This document shows, piece by piece, positions 18,090 through 27,287 of a DNA stretch of 64,000 nucleotides. Below the pieces are notes generated by a model. The model was not told the origin of the DNA. It worked only from the letters and a program-made list of their open reading frames with translations, and searched no databases. The first letter of the stretch is position 1. Each line of letters opens with the position of its first letter. Origin of the DNA: JAADEM01 sp965371855 (GTDB lineage: Bacteria > Bacteroidota > Bacteroidia > Bacteroidales > Marinilabiliaceae); contig CBDUZZ010000011.1 in assembly GCA_965371855.1 (NCBI GenBank), forward strand, positions 1 through 64,000. Reading direction: 5' to 3'. The position numbers and the translations under genes were made by a program.

Positions 18090-19205
18090 TTACCTTTCCT
18101 CTTTTACCGGAAAAATTTTCTCAGCAATATGTTCAGGAATAGCATCTTTATGAATCATGAATGCAATAGTGTTTAACTTCACATAGCTTTCTGACATATA
18201 CAAGTAACCTCCAAACTCATTGCTTTTTTCTCCCCAGCTGTTTTTTGTTTTATAAAAAATGGTATTGTCTGACCCTTTAGCCATTCCGGTAATATGCATC
18301 AGATGATCATCAGTAGCCTGCCACGACAAAAACGCTTCCTGTCTCATATTCTGAGTAATCTCCTTTTCTGTGTTTTCACTGTTATCATCCGGTACAGTAG
18401 CTGACCCTTGGCGATGGCTGAAATGCTTATCACTGACATCGCCATCCCAGCAAATGGTATATCCATTTTCCAAGGCACTGTTCATTACTTCCATAAGTTC
18501 ATCAATGGGCAGGTTGTAATAGAGATCAAACGACCAGTTGTCAGGTATTTCAATGCTAAAATTACTGTACCATGGGTGATGTGAGTATGATGTCAATTCC
18601 ACATAATCATCCGGATTTATTTCCATCTCGTCTCTGAACTCCATGGGAGACATGATTTTTTTGTCAAACATAACCTGCTGAGGCAAATCACCCATGTAGA
18701 TGTTAAGCATTGACTCAAGTATTTCGTACCACTGAATAGAGGGTGAAGCCCCTTTTATATTTAAAAGATTATCCAAAGCCGCCTTCTGAACAGAGGCAAG
18801 TTCGCTGTGATTGTGAGGTTTTGATTCATCTCTTTTTCCGGGAAAAGCATCTTCGGATACCATCCCATATTCTTTCATTGCATTCATTACATCATGTGCT
18901 TGTCCTCCTTCACTGAAATTAGTTAGTCCGTGTCGCATGATATATTGCTTGGCTTTTTCGGGATAGGCGTATCTTACAAAATACATTTCCGATAGATTTA
19001 GCTCAGGCCCGCCATTGCGAAGTATTTCAGATTCAATAAATGAAGTGGTGGCGAAAGACCAGCATGTGCCTGTTCTGTCCTGACTCTTTACCGATGTGGA
19101 AGGTAAGTCAATAATGGAGTTAAACTCTTGAGTTGTGGTGGTTTCCTGAGCATTAAGCCCGAATATAGTAAAAGTTGTGAGAAAAAGTGATAGTAATGTT
19201 TTCAT
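18090..19205 (-). CDS. C1 family peptidase (bleomycin hydrolase/aminopeptidase C-like)
   Basis: A 371-residue papain-fold cysteine peptidase of subfamily C1B. A signal peptide ends near residue 20 (GLNAQ), so it is exported. Active-site residues are all seen: Gln42 of the oxyanion hole, Cys48 in TGTCWSFA, the His in DDHLMHITG near residue 310 and the Asn in TKNSWG near 332. Cytosolic bleomycin hydrolases are longer and lack a signal; this exported form is common in Bacteroidota. It is expected to trim peptides in the periplasm or outside. The C-terminus (EKIFPVKEER) is charged and carries no sorting domain. Confidence 0.9.
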   Translation of the reverse strand: MKTLLSLFLTTFTIFGLNAQETTTTQEFNSIIDLPSTSVKSQDRTGTCWSFATTSFIESEILRNGGPELNLSEMYFVRYAYPEKAKQYIMRHGLTNFSEGGQAHDVMNAMKEYGMVSEDAFPGKRDESKPHNHSELASVQKAALDNLLNIKGASPSIQWYEILESMLNIYMGDLPQQVMFDKKIMSPMEFRDEMEINPDDYVELTSYSHHPWYSNFSIEIPDNWSFDLYYNLPIDELMEVMNSALENGYTICWDGDVSDKHFSHRQGSATVPDDNSENTEKEITQNMRQEAFLSWQATDDHLMHITGMAKGSDNTIFYKTKNSWGEKSNEFGGYLYMSESYVKLNTIAFMIHKDAIPEHIAEKIFPVKEER

Positions 19206-19389
19206 GATTTTATTAGATTAAATAAATACACCGAGCATTAGAGTGTTTTGCAAGATAGTAATTTTACGGAATTAGTATACAAAAAACATTCGTGGTTACA
19301 AAGCACCGCTGTCAGAGTCTTCGACTGCTAACAGGGTGATGAGATGGTTTTGGGCATATCCTGCCAGTGACCTTGTGTTCTGGCATGTT

Positions 19390-19893
19390 CTATTTTAATA
19401 AACCTATAATTTGGTTTTCAATTTCCCTAAGTTTGGTAGTGATTTCAATTTGCATTTTTTTGTCCAGACTTGAAATACCATCAATAACCTGTTGTGCATC
19501 GATATTCGTTACTGGTTTACGATTGGCTATTTTCATTATGTTGTTATCAATCTCTTTTCTATGTGATTCCAATTCTACACTAATGTTTTTAGAGAAAAAG
19601 TGACCTATGGATAAAAACAAAGCTGATTTCTCTCTAAAATATTCAATCATTTGTGGGCCTGAAATTTCTAATTTATAAATCTCATCAGGTTTCACATTTA
19701 AAACAATTTGGTTCAATTCAGAACTAACCTTTTCAATAGTTAATCGTCTATTTTCAAATAAATTAATTCTTGTTTTTTTTAATTCTATCAAATTCTGCTT
19801 CGAAGAGATACCCTTAGAAACAATCATATTTATGATAGCTACAATTAGGTTTGCTATTGAGGCTACAATTACTACCGTTAATTCTACTTGCAT
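19390..19893 (-). CDS. Hypothetical membrane-anchored coiled-coil protein
   Basis: A 167-residue protein I do not recognise. Residues 5-27 form one hydrophobic helix (VVIVASIANLIVAIINMIV). The rest is highly charged, helical and probably coiled coil, with many Lys, Glu and Ile. This gives a single-pass anchor with a long soluble tail. It stands alone between the C1 peptidase and aminopeptidase P genes, with more than 160 nt of empty sequence on both sides. No motif suggests an enzyme. It could be accessory DNA, since its base composition looks more AT-rich than the flanking genes. Confidence 0.65.
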   Translation of the reverse strand: MQVELTVVIVASIANLIVAIINMIVSKGISSKQNLIELKKTRINLFENRRLTIEKVSSELNQIVLNVKPDEIYKLEISGPQMIEYFREKSALFLSIGHFFSKNISVELESHRKEIDNNIMKIANRKPVTNIDAQQVIDGISSLDKKMQIEITTKLREIENQIIGLLK

Positions 19894-20062
19894 TTGTTGT
19901 TAAATTTGTCTTGCTGTTTTCATTTATTTATAACCCCATTAAATATGGGATTAACATACGTTATGTGCCCTAACTAAATTACAGGTATCAAAAATATGCA
20001 ATTTAACGGACAGACATACCGTATATGTACATAAATGCGGCATGAAAGATCAAGTGAGATTG

Positions 20063-21457
20063 TTATTTTCCTGTCATTACCATTGCCTCAACATCATCAA
20101 TATAGATAGGTATCCTTTCACCCAGAATGCGGCATCCGTTATCAGTAATCAAGATATCATCTTCAAGTCGTATCCCGCCAAAGTCTTTGTATGTTTCTAC
20201 CTTGTCGTAATTAATGAATTGTTCCAGTGTCTTTTCGCTTTTCCACTTATTGATAAGAGCAGGAATGAAATAGATACCGGGCTCATTAGTTATCACAAAG
20301 CCAGGTTGCAGACAACGGCCAAGTCGTAATGCAGCCAGCCCAAATTGTGAACTGCGTTTGATCTCGTCATCGTAACCTACCAATGTATCGTTATAGTCCT
20401 CCATATCGTGAACATCCAGCCCCAGCATGTGACCCAGACCGTGAGGTAAAAACAGTGCATGAGCACCCGCAGCAACTGCCTCATCAACATCACCTTTCAT
20501 CAAACCAAGATCTTTTAATCCTGTGGCAATTGTACGTGCAGCAACAAGGTGAGCATCCCTGTACGGCACATTAGGTTTGGTTGCTTCGCGGCTAATGTTA
20601 TTAGCATCTACAACAATTTGATAAATCTCTTTCTGGCGTTGTGTAAAGCGTCCACCAACCGGAGATGTACGTGTATGGTCAGTTGCATAATGCATTGGAG
20701 ATTCACTTCCGGCATCAATCAATAACAAATCCTTTTCTTTAAGGGTGTTCCCATGATAATGATTGTGTAAAGTTTCACCATGAACACTGCATATAATAGG
20801 AAATGAAACAATTCCGCCACCCGACATTGAGATGCCTTCAAGGTTCCCGGTTATCTCCTGTTCAGTAACTCCAGGATGAGCCATCTTCATGCCTGCCGTA
20901 TGCATTTTGTAAGCAATTTTCATGTGACGCTCCAGCTCTTCTATTTCACAAGCCTCTTTTATTGAACGTATTTCAATACAGGCATTTATTAGTTCCAACG
21001 AACTATTACTTTTTACGTCACTGTGTTGTATTCCTGTGAGATCACTTAAAAGCATTGTATTTTCACCCCTATAAGGTGGAGTAAAATGAATTTTTCTTCT
21101 TCTCTTAACAGCATCCCCAATCGTATTACTTAATTCGTTGTATGGAGCTGTAGCAGTAATTCCAACTTCTCCGGCTCTCTCGGCCATACTTGGCTGAGGA
21201 CCCATCCAGATAATATGGTCAAGAGTAAGGTCATCCCCAAAAATAATCTCTCTGTTGTTATCCACATCAATCACTCCGGCCAGTCCGGGATAGTCAATGC
21301 CGAAGAAATAGAGAAAAGTACTGTCCTGACGAAAATGGTATGTGTTGTCAGGATAATTCATTGGGGAGTCAGTATTACCCAATATAAGAATGATTCCACT
21401 TTTTACTTTTTCTTTCAGACGTTTGCGCCTGTTAATATATACACCTTTACTAAACAT
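20063..21457 (-). CDS. Xaa-Pro aminopeptidase (aminopeptidase P, M24 family)
   Basis: A 464-residue metallopeptidase that removes N-terminal residues preceding proline. The N-terminal AMP_N domain (to about residue 150) is followed by the pita-bread catalytic domain. The dinuclear metal ligands are visible as Asp in LLIDAGSE, Asp in ATDHTRT, His in PHGLGHMLG, Glu in NEPGIYF and Glu in GIRLEDDI. There is no signal peptide, so it is cytosolic. It is transcribed divergently from the beta-galactosidase gene, with about 170 nt between them. Confidence 0.93.
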   Translation of the reverse strand: MFSKGVYINRRKRLKEKVKSGIILILGNTDSPMNYPDNTYHFRQDSTFLYFFGIDYPGLAGVIDVDNNREIIFGDDLTLDHIIWMGPQPSMAERAGEVGITATAPYNELSNTIGDAVKRRRKIHFTPPYRGENTMLLSDLTGIQHSDVKSNSSLELINACIEIRSIKEACEIEELERHMKIAYKMHTAGMKMAHPGVTEQEITGNLEGISMSGGGIVSFPIICSVHGETLHNHYHGNTLKEKDLLLIDAGSESPMHYATDHTRTSPVGGRFTQRQKEIYQIVVDANNISREATKPNVPYRDAHLVAARTIATGLKDLGLMKGDVDEAVAAGAHALFLPHGLGHMLGLDVHDMEDYNDTLVGYDDEIKRSSQFGLAALRLGRCLQPGFVITNEPGIYFIPALINKWKSEKTLEQFINYDKVETYKDFGGIRLEDDILITDNGCRILGERIPIYIDDVEAMVMTGK

Positions 21458-21629
21458 GATGGTAGTTTTAAATTTGAGTTCAAGTTAATTGTTTTAATTC
21501 AATGTCATAAGATAAAACCAAAATAACTGATAATATTAATATCTTTTAATTGGTTACATGACAATTGTTTTTTGTTCATTCTCCTTTATTTCATTTATTT
21601 GTGAAATATACTATAAATACATTAAGATT

Positions 21630-24600
21630 ATGAAAAAGTTTATCATCATTGCAGTGATAATTCTCGGTGTTGCATCAGGAATAAATGCACAAAATGTTAA
21701 AGAGTGGGAAAATCCTGAAATTATTGAAATAAACAAAGAACCGGGAAGAACCACATTTGTCAGTTATCCCTCATCAAAGGATGCTTTGATGAAAACAAAC
21801 GCAACTGTTGTGAGTTTGGATGGGATGTGGAAATTCAAATGGGTGAAAAAACCATATGACAGGCCAATTGGCTTCTACAGTGCATCGTTTGACGTATCAA
21901 CATGGGACGACATAAAAGTGCCGGCGAACTGGGAAATTGAAGGTTTTGGTACGCCAATTTATGTAAATCATCCGTATGAATTTGCTGACAGACGTACTCC
22001 TATAACAGAGTTGAAACACGGCCCGGAACCTCCAAAAATTCCACATGATTATAATCCTGTAGGTTCTTATCGCAAAGAGTTTAATATACCTTCCAACTGG
22101 AAAAACAAGGAGGTGATAATTTATCTAGGCTCTGTTAAGTCGGCTTTTTACATTTGGGTTAATGGTGAGTATGTTGGATATAGCCAGGGAAGTAAGTTGC
22201 CATCAGAGTTTAACATAACAGAGTTTGTAAAGACCGGCAAAAAGAATATAGTTGCTTTACAGGTGTATCGCTGGAGTGATGCCAGTTATCTTGAGTGTCA
22301 GGACTTCTGGCGTATAAGCGGAGTTGAGCGAAGTGTGTACGTATTCAGTCAGCCCAAAACACGTATTTTTGATTTCGAGGTGGTTTCTACACTTGATGAT
22401 GCTTATGAGAATGGCATAATGAAACTTAATGTTGACATTAAGAATCACACAACAAAAGAGCAGAATGTTACAGTGGCATACCGTTTGTTAGAAGGTGGAG
22501 ATGTAATAAAAGAAGGTGAAAAAAATGATATGTTGTCAGGTGAAACTGATAAGAATGTTCCTTTTGAAGTTGGTATCCCCAATGTGAAGCAGTGGAGCAC
22601 TGAGTATCCTAATTTATATATATTACAACTTATATTGAAAGATAAGAAGGGGAAAGAACTAGAATCTACAACTTGCAACATAGGGTTCAGAAGAATTGAA
22701 ATAAAGCATGGCCAGTTTTTGGTTAATGGAATGGCAGTTCTTCTGAAAGGAGTAAACATGCAGGAGCATAATCCTGAAACAGGACATGTAGTTACCGAAG
22801 AAATTATGATGAAAGATATTAAACTGATGAAACAGTTCAATATAAATGCTGTACGGTTAAGTCACTATCCACAGCCTGAGCGTTGGTATGAGCTGTGTGA
22901 CAAGTACGGTATTTATGTTGTTGATGAAGCAAATATTGAATCACACGGAATGTATTACGGTGAAAATTCGCTTGCTAAAAAACCTCTTTGGGAAAAGGCT
23001 CATGTCGACCGTATGGTACGGCTGGTTAAGCGTGATAAGAACCATCCGTCAGTAATTATCTGGTCGATGGGAAATGAAGCTGGAAACGGTGTAAACTTTT
23101 ATGCCGGATATAAGGCCATAAAAGAGGCTGATGCTACAAAGCGTCCGGTACAGTACGAACGTGTGGAGGTTGAATCACGGTATATTCTCGGCTGGGAGTG
23201 GAACAGTGACATTATTGTCCCTCAATATCCGGGTCCGGAAACGTTTGAGTGGATGGGGCAACAACTGCTCGACAGACCTTTTATTCCATCTGAATACGCT
23301 CATAATATGGGTAACAGTACCGGTAACTTTGTAGATTATTGGGTAGAGATACGTAGATATCCTCAGTTACAGGGAGGTTTTATCTGGGATTGGGTTGACC
23401 AGGGTATATGGAAAACAGATGAGGACGGCAAACGCTTTTTTGCCTTTGGAGGAGATTTTGGGGATAACATGCCAACTGATGGCAACTTCCTGATGAACGG
23501 AGTTATTAATGCCGATCGTACTATACAGCCGGCATTGCATGAAATTAAAAAGGGGCAAGAGCCTGTTATTTTTAAGCTGTTAAGAGAGAAGAAACGTATT
23601 GCCAGAGTATTGATAGAGAATTATTATGATTTCACTAATCTTAAAGAGCTATCCTTTTCTGCCGAAATCATGGCTGATGGTAAAACAATAAAAACTATTT
23701 CTATCGAGGATGTTGAAGGAGAAACCCACAGGGGAAAAGTCATTAACATAGACCTTGGTGATGACATTACCGTTAAACCCCAAACTGAGTATTTTCTAAT
23801 TATGCGAGCTGCAACAAAAACCGGCACTGATGTTGTTTCAAAAGGTCATGTAGTTTCGGAGGAACAGTTTAAGTTACCATGGAATAGAAAAAAAGCAGAG
23901 CATCCCGATACAAATGATTTCGGAGATATTACAGTGAATGAAACATCAAGCAAAATAACTCTTAACAACAATAACGTTAAGCTTGTTTTTAATAAGAAGG
24001 CAGGAACAATTACTTCTTATAAATTTGAAGGAACTGAATATATTTATGACGGTAAAGGACCAAGTCCTGATTTCTGGCGGGCTGTTACCGATAATGACTT
24101 TGGTAACGGAATGCCGAAGAAGAATATTAACTGGAAAAAGGCAACACGTGAGTTTAAAGTAGAAAGTATAGAAGTTAAAAAAAAGGATAACGGCAGTGTT
24201 AAGATTAGTGTTGTTATTAATCTTAAGGATGTTGGTTCATTTTTCACTACAGACTACACTCTTTACAAAGATGGACGACTACATTTGGCTAACAAATTAT
24301 TGGCCTCAAAAACTGAAAAATCAGATATACCGCGTGTGGGGATGAACTTGCTAATAAACAAGGAATTCGAAAACCTTACATATTTCGGACGAGGCCCGTG
24401 GGAGAATTATTGGGACAGGAAAGCTTCGGCACTTGTTAACTTGTACCAAAGTAAAGTTGAAGAGCAACGTGCATTTTATGCTCGCCCACAAGAGAACGGT
24501 AATAAAACTGATGTACGCTGGGCAGCTCTTACCAATAATGAGGGTAATGGTTTGTTGGCTGTTGCGGATGAAACCCCCGGATTTGAAATGACTGCAATGC

Positions 24601-24869
24601 CGTATCTGACATCTGATTTCGACGCACGTGAAAAGTATGATTACGGCCCGGTTCATCTTGAAAATAAACATATGGAGAATATCAATCCTCGTGACTTTGT
24701 GCGTTGGAATATCGATTACGGACAGCGTGGTGTAGCCGGCATTAATAGTTGGGGTGCAAGACCACTAGAAAAATATCAATTGCCGGCATACAGAGATTAC
24801 AGTTGGGGATTTACTCTTATTCCTGTAAAAAGCAGCGATACGGATAAGTTGATAAATTTGAGCAAGTAA
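21630..24869 (+). CDS. Beta-galactosidase, glycoside hydrolase family 2 (LacZ type)
   Basis: About 1079 residues from the ATG at 21630, which opens a signal peptide (MKKFIIIAVIILGVASGINA); the longer open frame from 21558 adds 24 residues and would destroy that N-terminus. The order is GH2 sugar-binding, immunoglobulin-like, TIM-barrel catalytic, DUF4981-like and beta-galactosidase small-chain domains. The acid/base is Glu483 in GNEAGNG and the nucleophile Glu555 in PSEYAHNMGNS. The signal peptide points to a periplasmic enzyme, as in polysaccharide utilisation systems. No SusC/SusD pair is adjacent, so the glycan source is not shown by context. Confidence 0.93.
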   Translation: MKKFIIIAVIILGVASGINAQNVKEWENPEIIEINKEPGRTTFVSYPSSKDALMKTNATVVSLDGMWKFKWVKKPYDRPIGFYSASFDVSTWDDIKVPANWEIEGFGTPIYVNHPYEFADRRTPITELKHGPEPPKIPHDYNPVGSYRKEFNIPSNWKNKEVIIYLGSVKSAFYIWVNGEYVGYSQGSKLPSEFNITEFVKTGKKNIVALQVYRWSDASYLECQDFWRISGVERSVYVFSQPKTRIFDFEVVSTLDDAYENGIMKLNVDIKNHTTKEQNVTVAYRLLEGGDVIKEGEKNDMLSGETDKNVPFEVGIPNVKQWSTEYPNLYILQLILKDKKGKELESTTCNIGFRRIEIKHGQFLVNGMAVLLKGVNMQEHNPETGHVVTEEIMMKDIKLMKQFNINAVRLSHYPQPERWYELCDKYGIYVVDEANIESHGMYYGENSLAKKPLWEKAHVDRMVRLVKRDKNHPSVIIWSMGNEAGNGVNFYAGYKAIKEADATKRPVQYERVEVESRYILGWEWNSDIIVPQYPGPETFEWMGQQLLDRPFIPSEYAHNMGNSTGNFVDYWVEIRRYPQLQGGFIWDWVDQGIWKTDEDGKRFFAFGGDFGDNMPTDGNFLMNGVINADRTIQPALHEIKKGQEPVIFKLLREKKRIARVLIENYYDFTNLKELSFSAEIMADGKTIKTISIEDVEGETHRGKVINIDLGDDITVKPQTEYFLIMRAATKTGTDVVSKGHVVSEEQFKLPWNRKKAEHPDTNDFGDITVNETSSKITLNNNNVKLVFNKKAGTITSYKFEGTEYIYDGKGPSPDFWRAVTDNDFGNGMPKKNINWKKATREFKVESIEVKKKDNGSVKISVVINLKDVGSFFTTDYTLYKDGRLHLANKLLASKTEKSDIPRVGMNLLINKEFENLTYFGRGPWENYWDRKASALVNLYQSKVEEQRAFYARPQENGNKTDVRWAALTNNEGNGLLAVADETPGFEMTAMPYLTSDFDAREKYDYGPVHLENKHMENINPRDFVRWNIDYGQRGVAGINSWGARPLEKYQLPAYRDYSWGFTLIPVKSSDTDKLINLSK

Positions 24870-25103
24870 AAACTCCGGGGCGTGAGAAAGGCTGACTTGT
24901 TGGATAACTCTAGTGGATGCTATACAAGTTGAACAATAAATTCAAATTCAGGCTGGCTTGCTTTTAATGTTTCATTTACATTGGCATTGAAGCAACGCCA
25001 TCTGTTTTAACCGCAATAGTCGCAAAGATATTACACAAAGCTCGCAATTGAGATACTGATTAATAATTGACCCGTTGCGTACTTTGCGATTAAAAAAAGT
25101 TCA

Positions 25104-25709
25104 TTAATTCTGAAACGTCATCATCTTACTGATATATTTACCCAGTATATCAAACTCAAGATTGACAGTTGAACCCTCCTTTATCTGATGAAAATTCGTG
25201 AACTCATAGGTGTAAGGAATTATTGCTACTGAGAATTTATCATCTTTACTGTTAATAACTGTCAGGCTAACTCCGTTTACCGTTGCCGACCCCTTTTCAA
25301 CTGTCATATATCCCTGTGATGCTTTTTCTTTGTCAAATTCGTATTGGAATGTATAATACCAGCTTCCGTCAGCTTCTTTAACTTCTATGCATTTTGCAGT
25401 CTGATCAACATGTCCCTGTACGATGTGGCCGTCTAAACGCCCATTGAGCATCATGCTTCGCTCGAGGTTTACTTTGTCACCAATATCCAGAAGGCCAAGA
25501 TTTGATTTTTCCAGAGTCTCTTTTATTGCTGTAACAGTATATGTCTTACCCTCTTTTTTTACCACAGTAAGACAAACGCCGTTGTGCGATATACTTTGAT
25601 CAACTTTCAGTTCATTAGTAAATGAACACTCCATTGTAATATGCAGGTTTCCTTTATCTTGTTTGATGGCAACAACGGTAGCCGCCTCTTCAACTATTCC
25701 TGAAAACAT
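25104..25709 (-). CDS. ribE: Riboflavin synthase subunit alpha
   Basis: A 201-residue enzyme that dismutates two molecules of 6,7-dimethyl-8-ribityllumazine to riboflavin. The two lumazine-binding repeats are clear: MFSGIVEE, NGVCLTV and GHIVQGHVDQT in the first, and KGSATVNGVSLTV with a C-terminal YTYEFTNF in the second. Length and start (MFSGIVEE) fit the family exactly. The gene stands alone, divergent from the epimerase gene, with no FMN riboswitch seen in the 180 nt between. Confidence 0.96.
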   Translation of the reverse strand: MFSGIVEEAATVVAIKQDKGNLHITMECSFTNELKVDQSISHNGVCLTVVKKEGKTYTVTAIKETLEKSNLGLLDIGDKVNLERSMMLNGRLDGHIVQGHVDQTAKCIEVKEADGSWYYTFQYEFDKEKASQGYMTVEKGSATVNGVSLTVINSKDDKFSVAIIPYTYEFTNFHQIKEGSTVNLEFDILGKYISKMMTFQN

Positions 25710-25888
25710 TTTCTTTGGTTTTATGTTTATTAATTATGTTACTCTATCACAAAATTACTCTAAAAAACAGATATTGGAAACGTAGGGGAATATTTTTACT
25801 ATCATGTTTGAGAATAATTTGTATTTTGCAGAGTTGTTAGTGTGATGATTAGCACATTAACTCAATAGTACATTAACATATTAATAAA

Positions 25889-26890
25889 ATGGTTTTAGTT
25901 ACCGGTGGAACAGGCTTGGTTGGATCGCATATCTTGGTTGAACTTGTTAAAAAAGGCATAAAGGTTAGGGCATTAAAAAGACCTGGAGGTGATATCAATA
26001 TAGTAGATGATTTGATAGACTTTTACGGGGAACAAAAAAAATCAGATATTGAGTGGGTTGATGGAGATATTCTGGATTATTATTCATTAAAAGATGCACT
26101 TAAAGGAGTTAAGAAGGTTTATCATGCAGCTGCAATGGTGTCATTAAATCCAAAGATGAATCGAACATTAAGAGAGGTGAATGAAGCCGGAACCAGGAAT
26201 ATGATAAATGCTTCAATAGAACAGGGAGTAGAGAAATTTGGTTATGTAAGCTCAATAGCCACGTTAGGGAATTCTGTTAACGGATATCCAGTTGACGAGT
26301 CGTGTTTTTGGCATACTGATGAAAAGCATAATGCCTACTCTGAGTCTAAATTCAGGGCTGAGATGGATGTGAATAGAGCATCAATGGAAGGATTGAAAAC
26401 AGTAATTGTTAATCCATCTTTTATTTTAGGTCCGGGAAGCAGTAACAGAAGTTCGGGTCAGGTTTTTAGGAAAATAAAAAATGGTTTACCCTTCTATACT
26501 TCCGGGACAACAGGCTATGTTCATGCTGCGGATGTAGCCGGGGCGATGATAATGTTAATGGATAGTGATATTGAGAATGAACGATTTATTCTTAACAGTG
26601 AGAACCAGGCTCTTAAATATTTCTTTACTACAGTAGCTGAAAACATGAACTTAAAACCGCCTAAGTGGAAAGCCGGCAAACTGCTTTTGGATATCAGTTG
26701 GAGAGTTGAATATTTAAATTTTAAACTAACAGGTGTCGAGCCGGTTATTACAAAAACATCGGCTAAAATCGCTCAGTCAAAGCTAAGTTATAGCAGTAAA
26801 AAACTTATTGATATGACCGGCTTTAAATTTAAATCGTTAGATGAGGCTATTGCTGATACTGTAGCATTTATGCAAAAATATGGGTATTAA
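25889..26890 (+). CDS. NAD-dependent epimerase/dehydratase family protein
   Basis: A 333-residue extended SDR. The N-terminal nucleotide-binding motif is GGTGLVGSH at residues 6-14. The catalytic pair is offset: the usual YxxxK appears as YSESK near residues 152-156 after HNA. The rest (GPGSSNRSSGQVFRKI, YVHAADVAGA) fits the dihydroflavonol-4-reductase-like group of COG0451 proteins common in Bacteroidota. It is cytosolic and probably acts on a small carbonyl or a nucleotide sugar; the substrate is unknown. The gene is monocistronic and followed by a repeat-rich intergenic region. Confidence 0.88.
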   Translation: MVLVTGGTGLVGSHILVELVKKGIKVRALKRPGGDINIVDDLIDFYGEQKKSDIEWVDGDILDYYSLKDALKGVKKVYHAAAMVSLNPKMNRTLREVNEAGTRNMINASIEQGVEKFGYVSSIATLGNSVNGYPVDESCFWHTDEKHNAYSESKFRAEMDVNRASMEGLKTVIVNPSFILGPGSSNRSSGQVFRKIKNGLPFYTSGTTGYVHAADVAGAMIMLMDSDIENERFILNSENQALKYFFTTVAENMNLKPPKWKAGKLLLDISWRVEYLNFKLTGVEPVITKTSAKIAQSKLSYSSKKLIDMTGFKFKSLDEAIADTVAFMQKYGY

Positions 26891-27287
26891 AGTAGGTTCA
26901 TTAGGGAAATGAATAGGTCACCGTACTTGTCTTGATTTTGTTTCTGCCCTTTCAGAGGGATATTCAGGAAATGTAACAATACATTAAAACAGAGAGTTAC
27001 GAACAATATTACTCCAGCTTTATCCCCAATGTTGGGCAGAAATCCTCAAAAACGAGGTAATTATCTCCCATTTAATCTGTTTTTCACCTCACCCTAACCC
27101 TCTCCTTGATGAGAGGGAATCTTTAACGTCCGCATATCAAAGAGGCTCTGTGTGTTATGGGGCTGCATGAGTAATCTTCTCCCCTCTTCCTTTTAGGAGA
27201 GGGGTTGGGGGTGATGTGTGTTTAAAATCGCGGCATTTCCCGAATATCTCTTCAGAATATTCGCGGATTAAAAACCTGACTGCTTCA
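26891..27287. other. Non-coding intergenic region with REP-like repeat
   Basis: About 400 nt with no credible gene. It contains a long imperfect inverted repeat listed separately (27085-27218). The remaining sequence shows no clear promoter or terminator. Confidence 0.7.
27085..27218. repeat. REP-like paired inverted repeat
   Basis: The left arm 27085-27105 is an imperfect inverted copy of the right arm 27196-27218. Each arm also borders its own small hairpin (CCCTCTC against GAGAGGG at 27098-27117; CCCCTCT against AGAGGGG at 27181-27204). The polypyrimidine/polypurine design is typical of scattered bacterial REP-like units. It lies between two convergent genes. Confidence 0.6.

Noticed and set aside
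21558..21629. 24-residue N-terminal extension of the beta-galactosidase
   Set aside because: The typical signal peptide begins at the ATG at 21630; the extension is hydrophobic noise before it.
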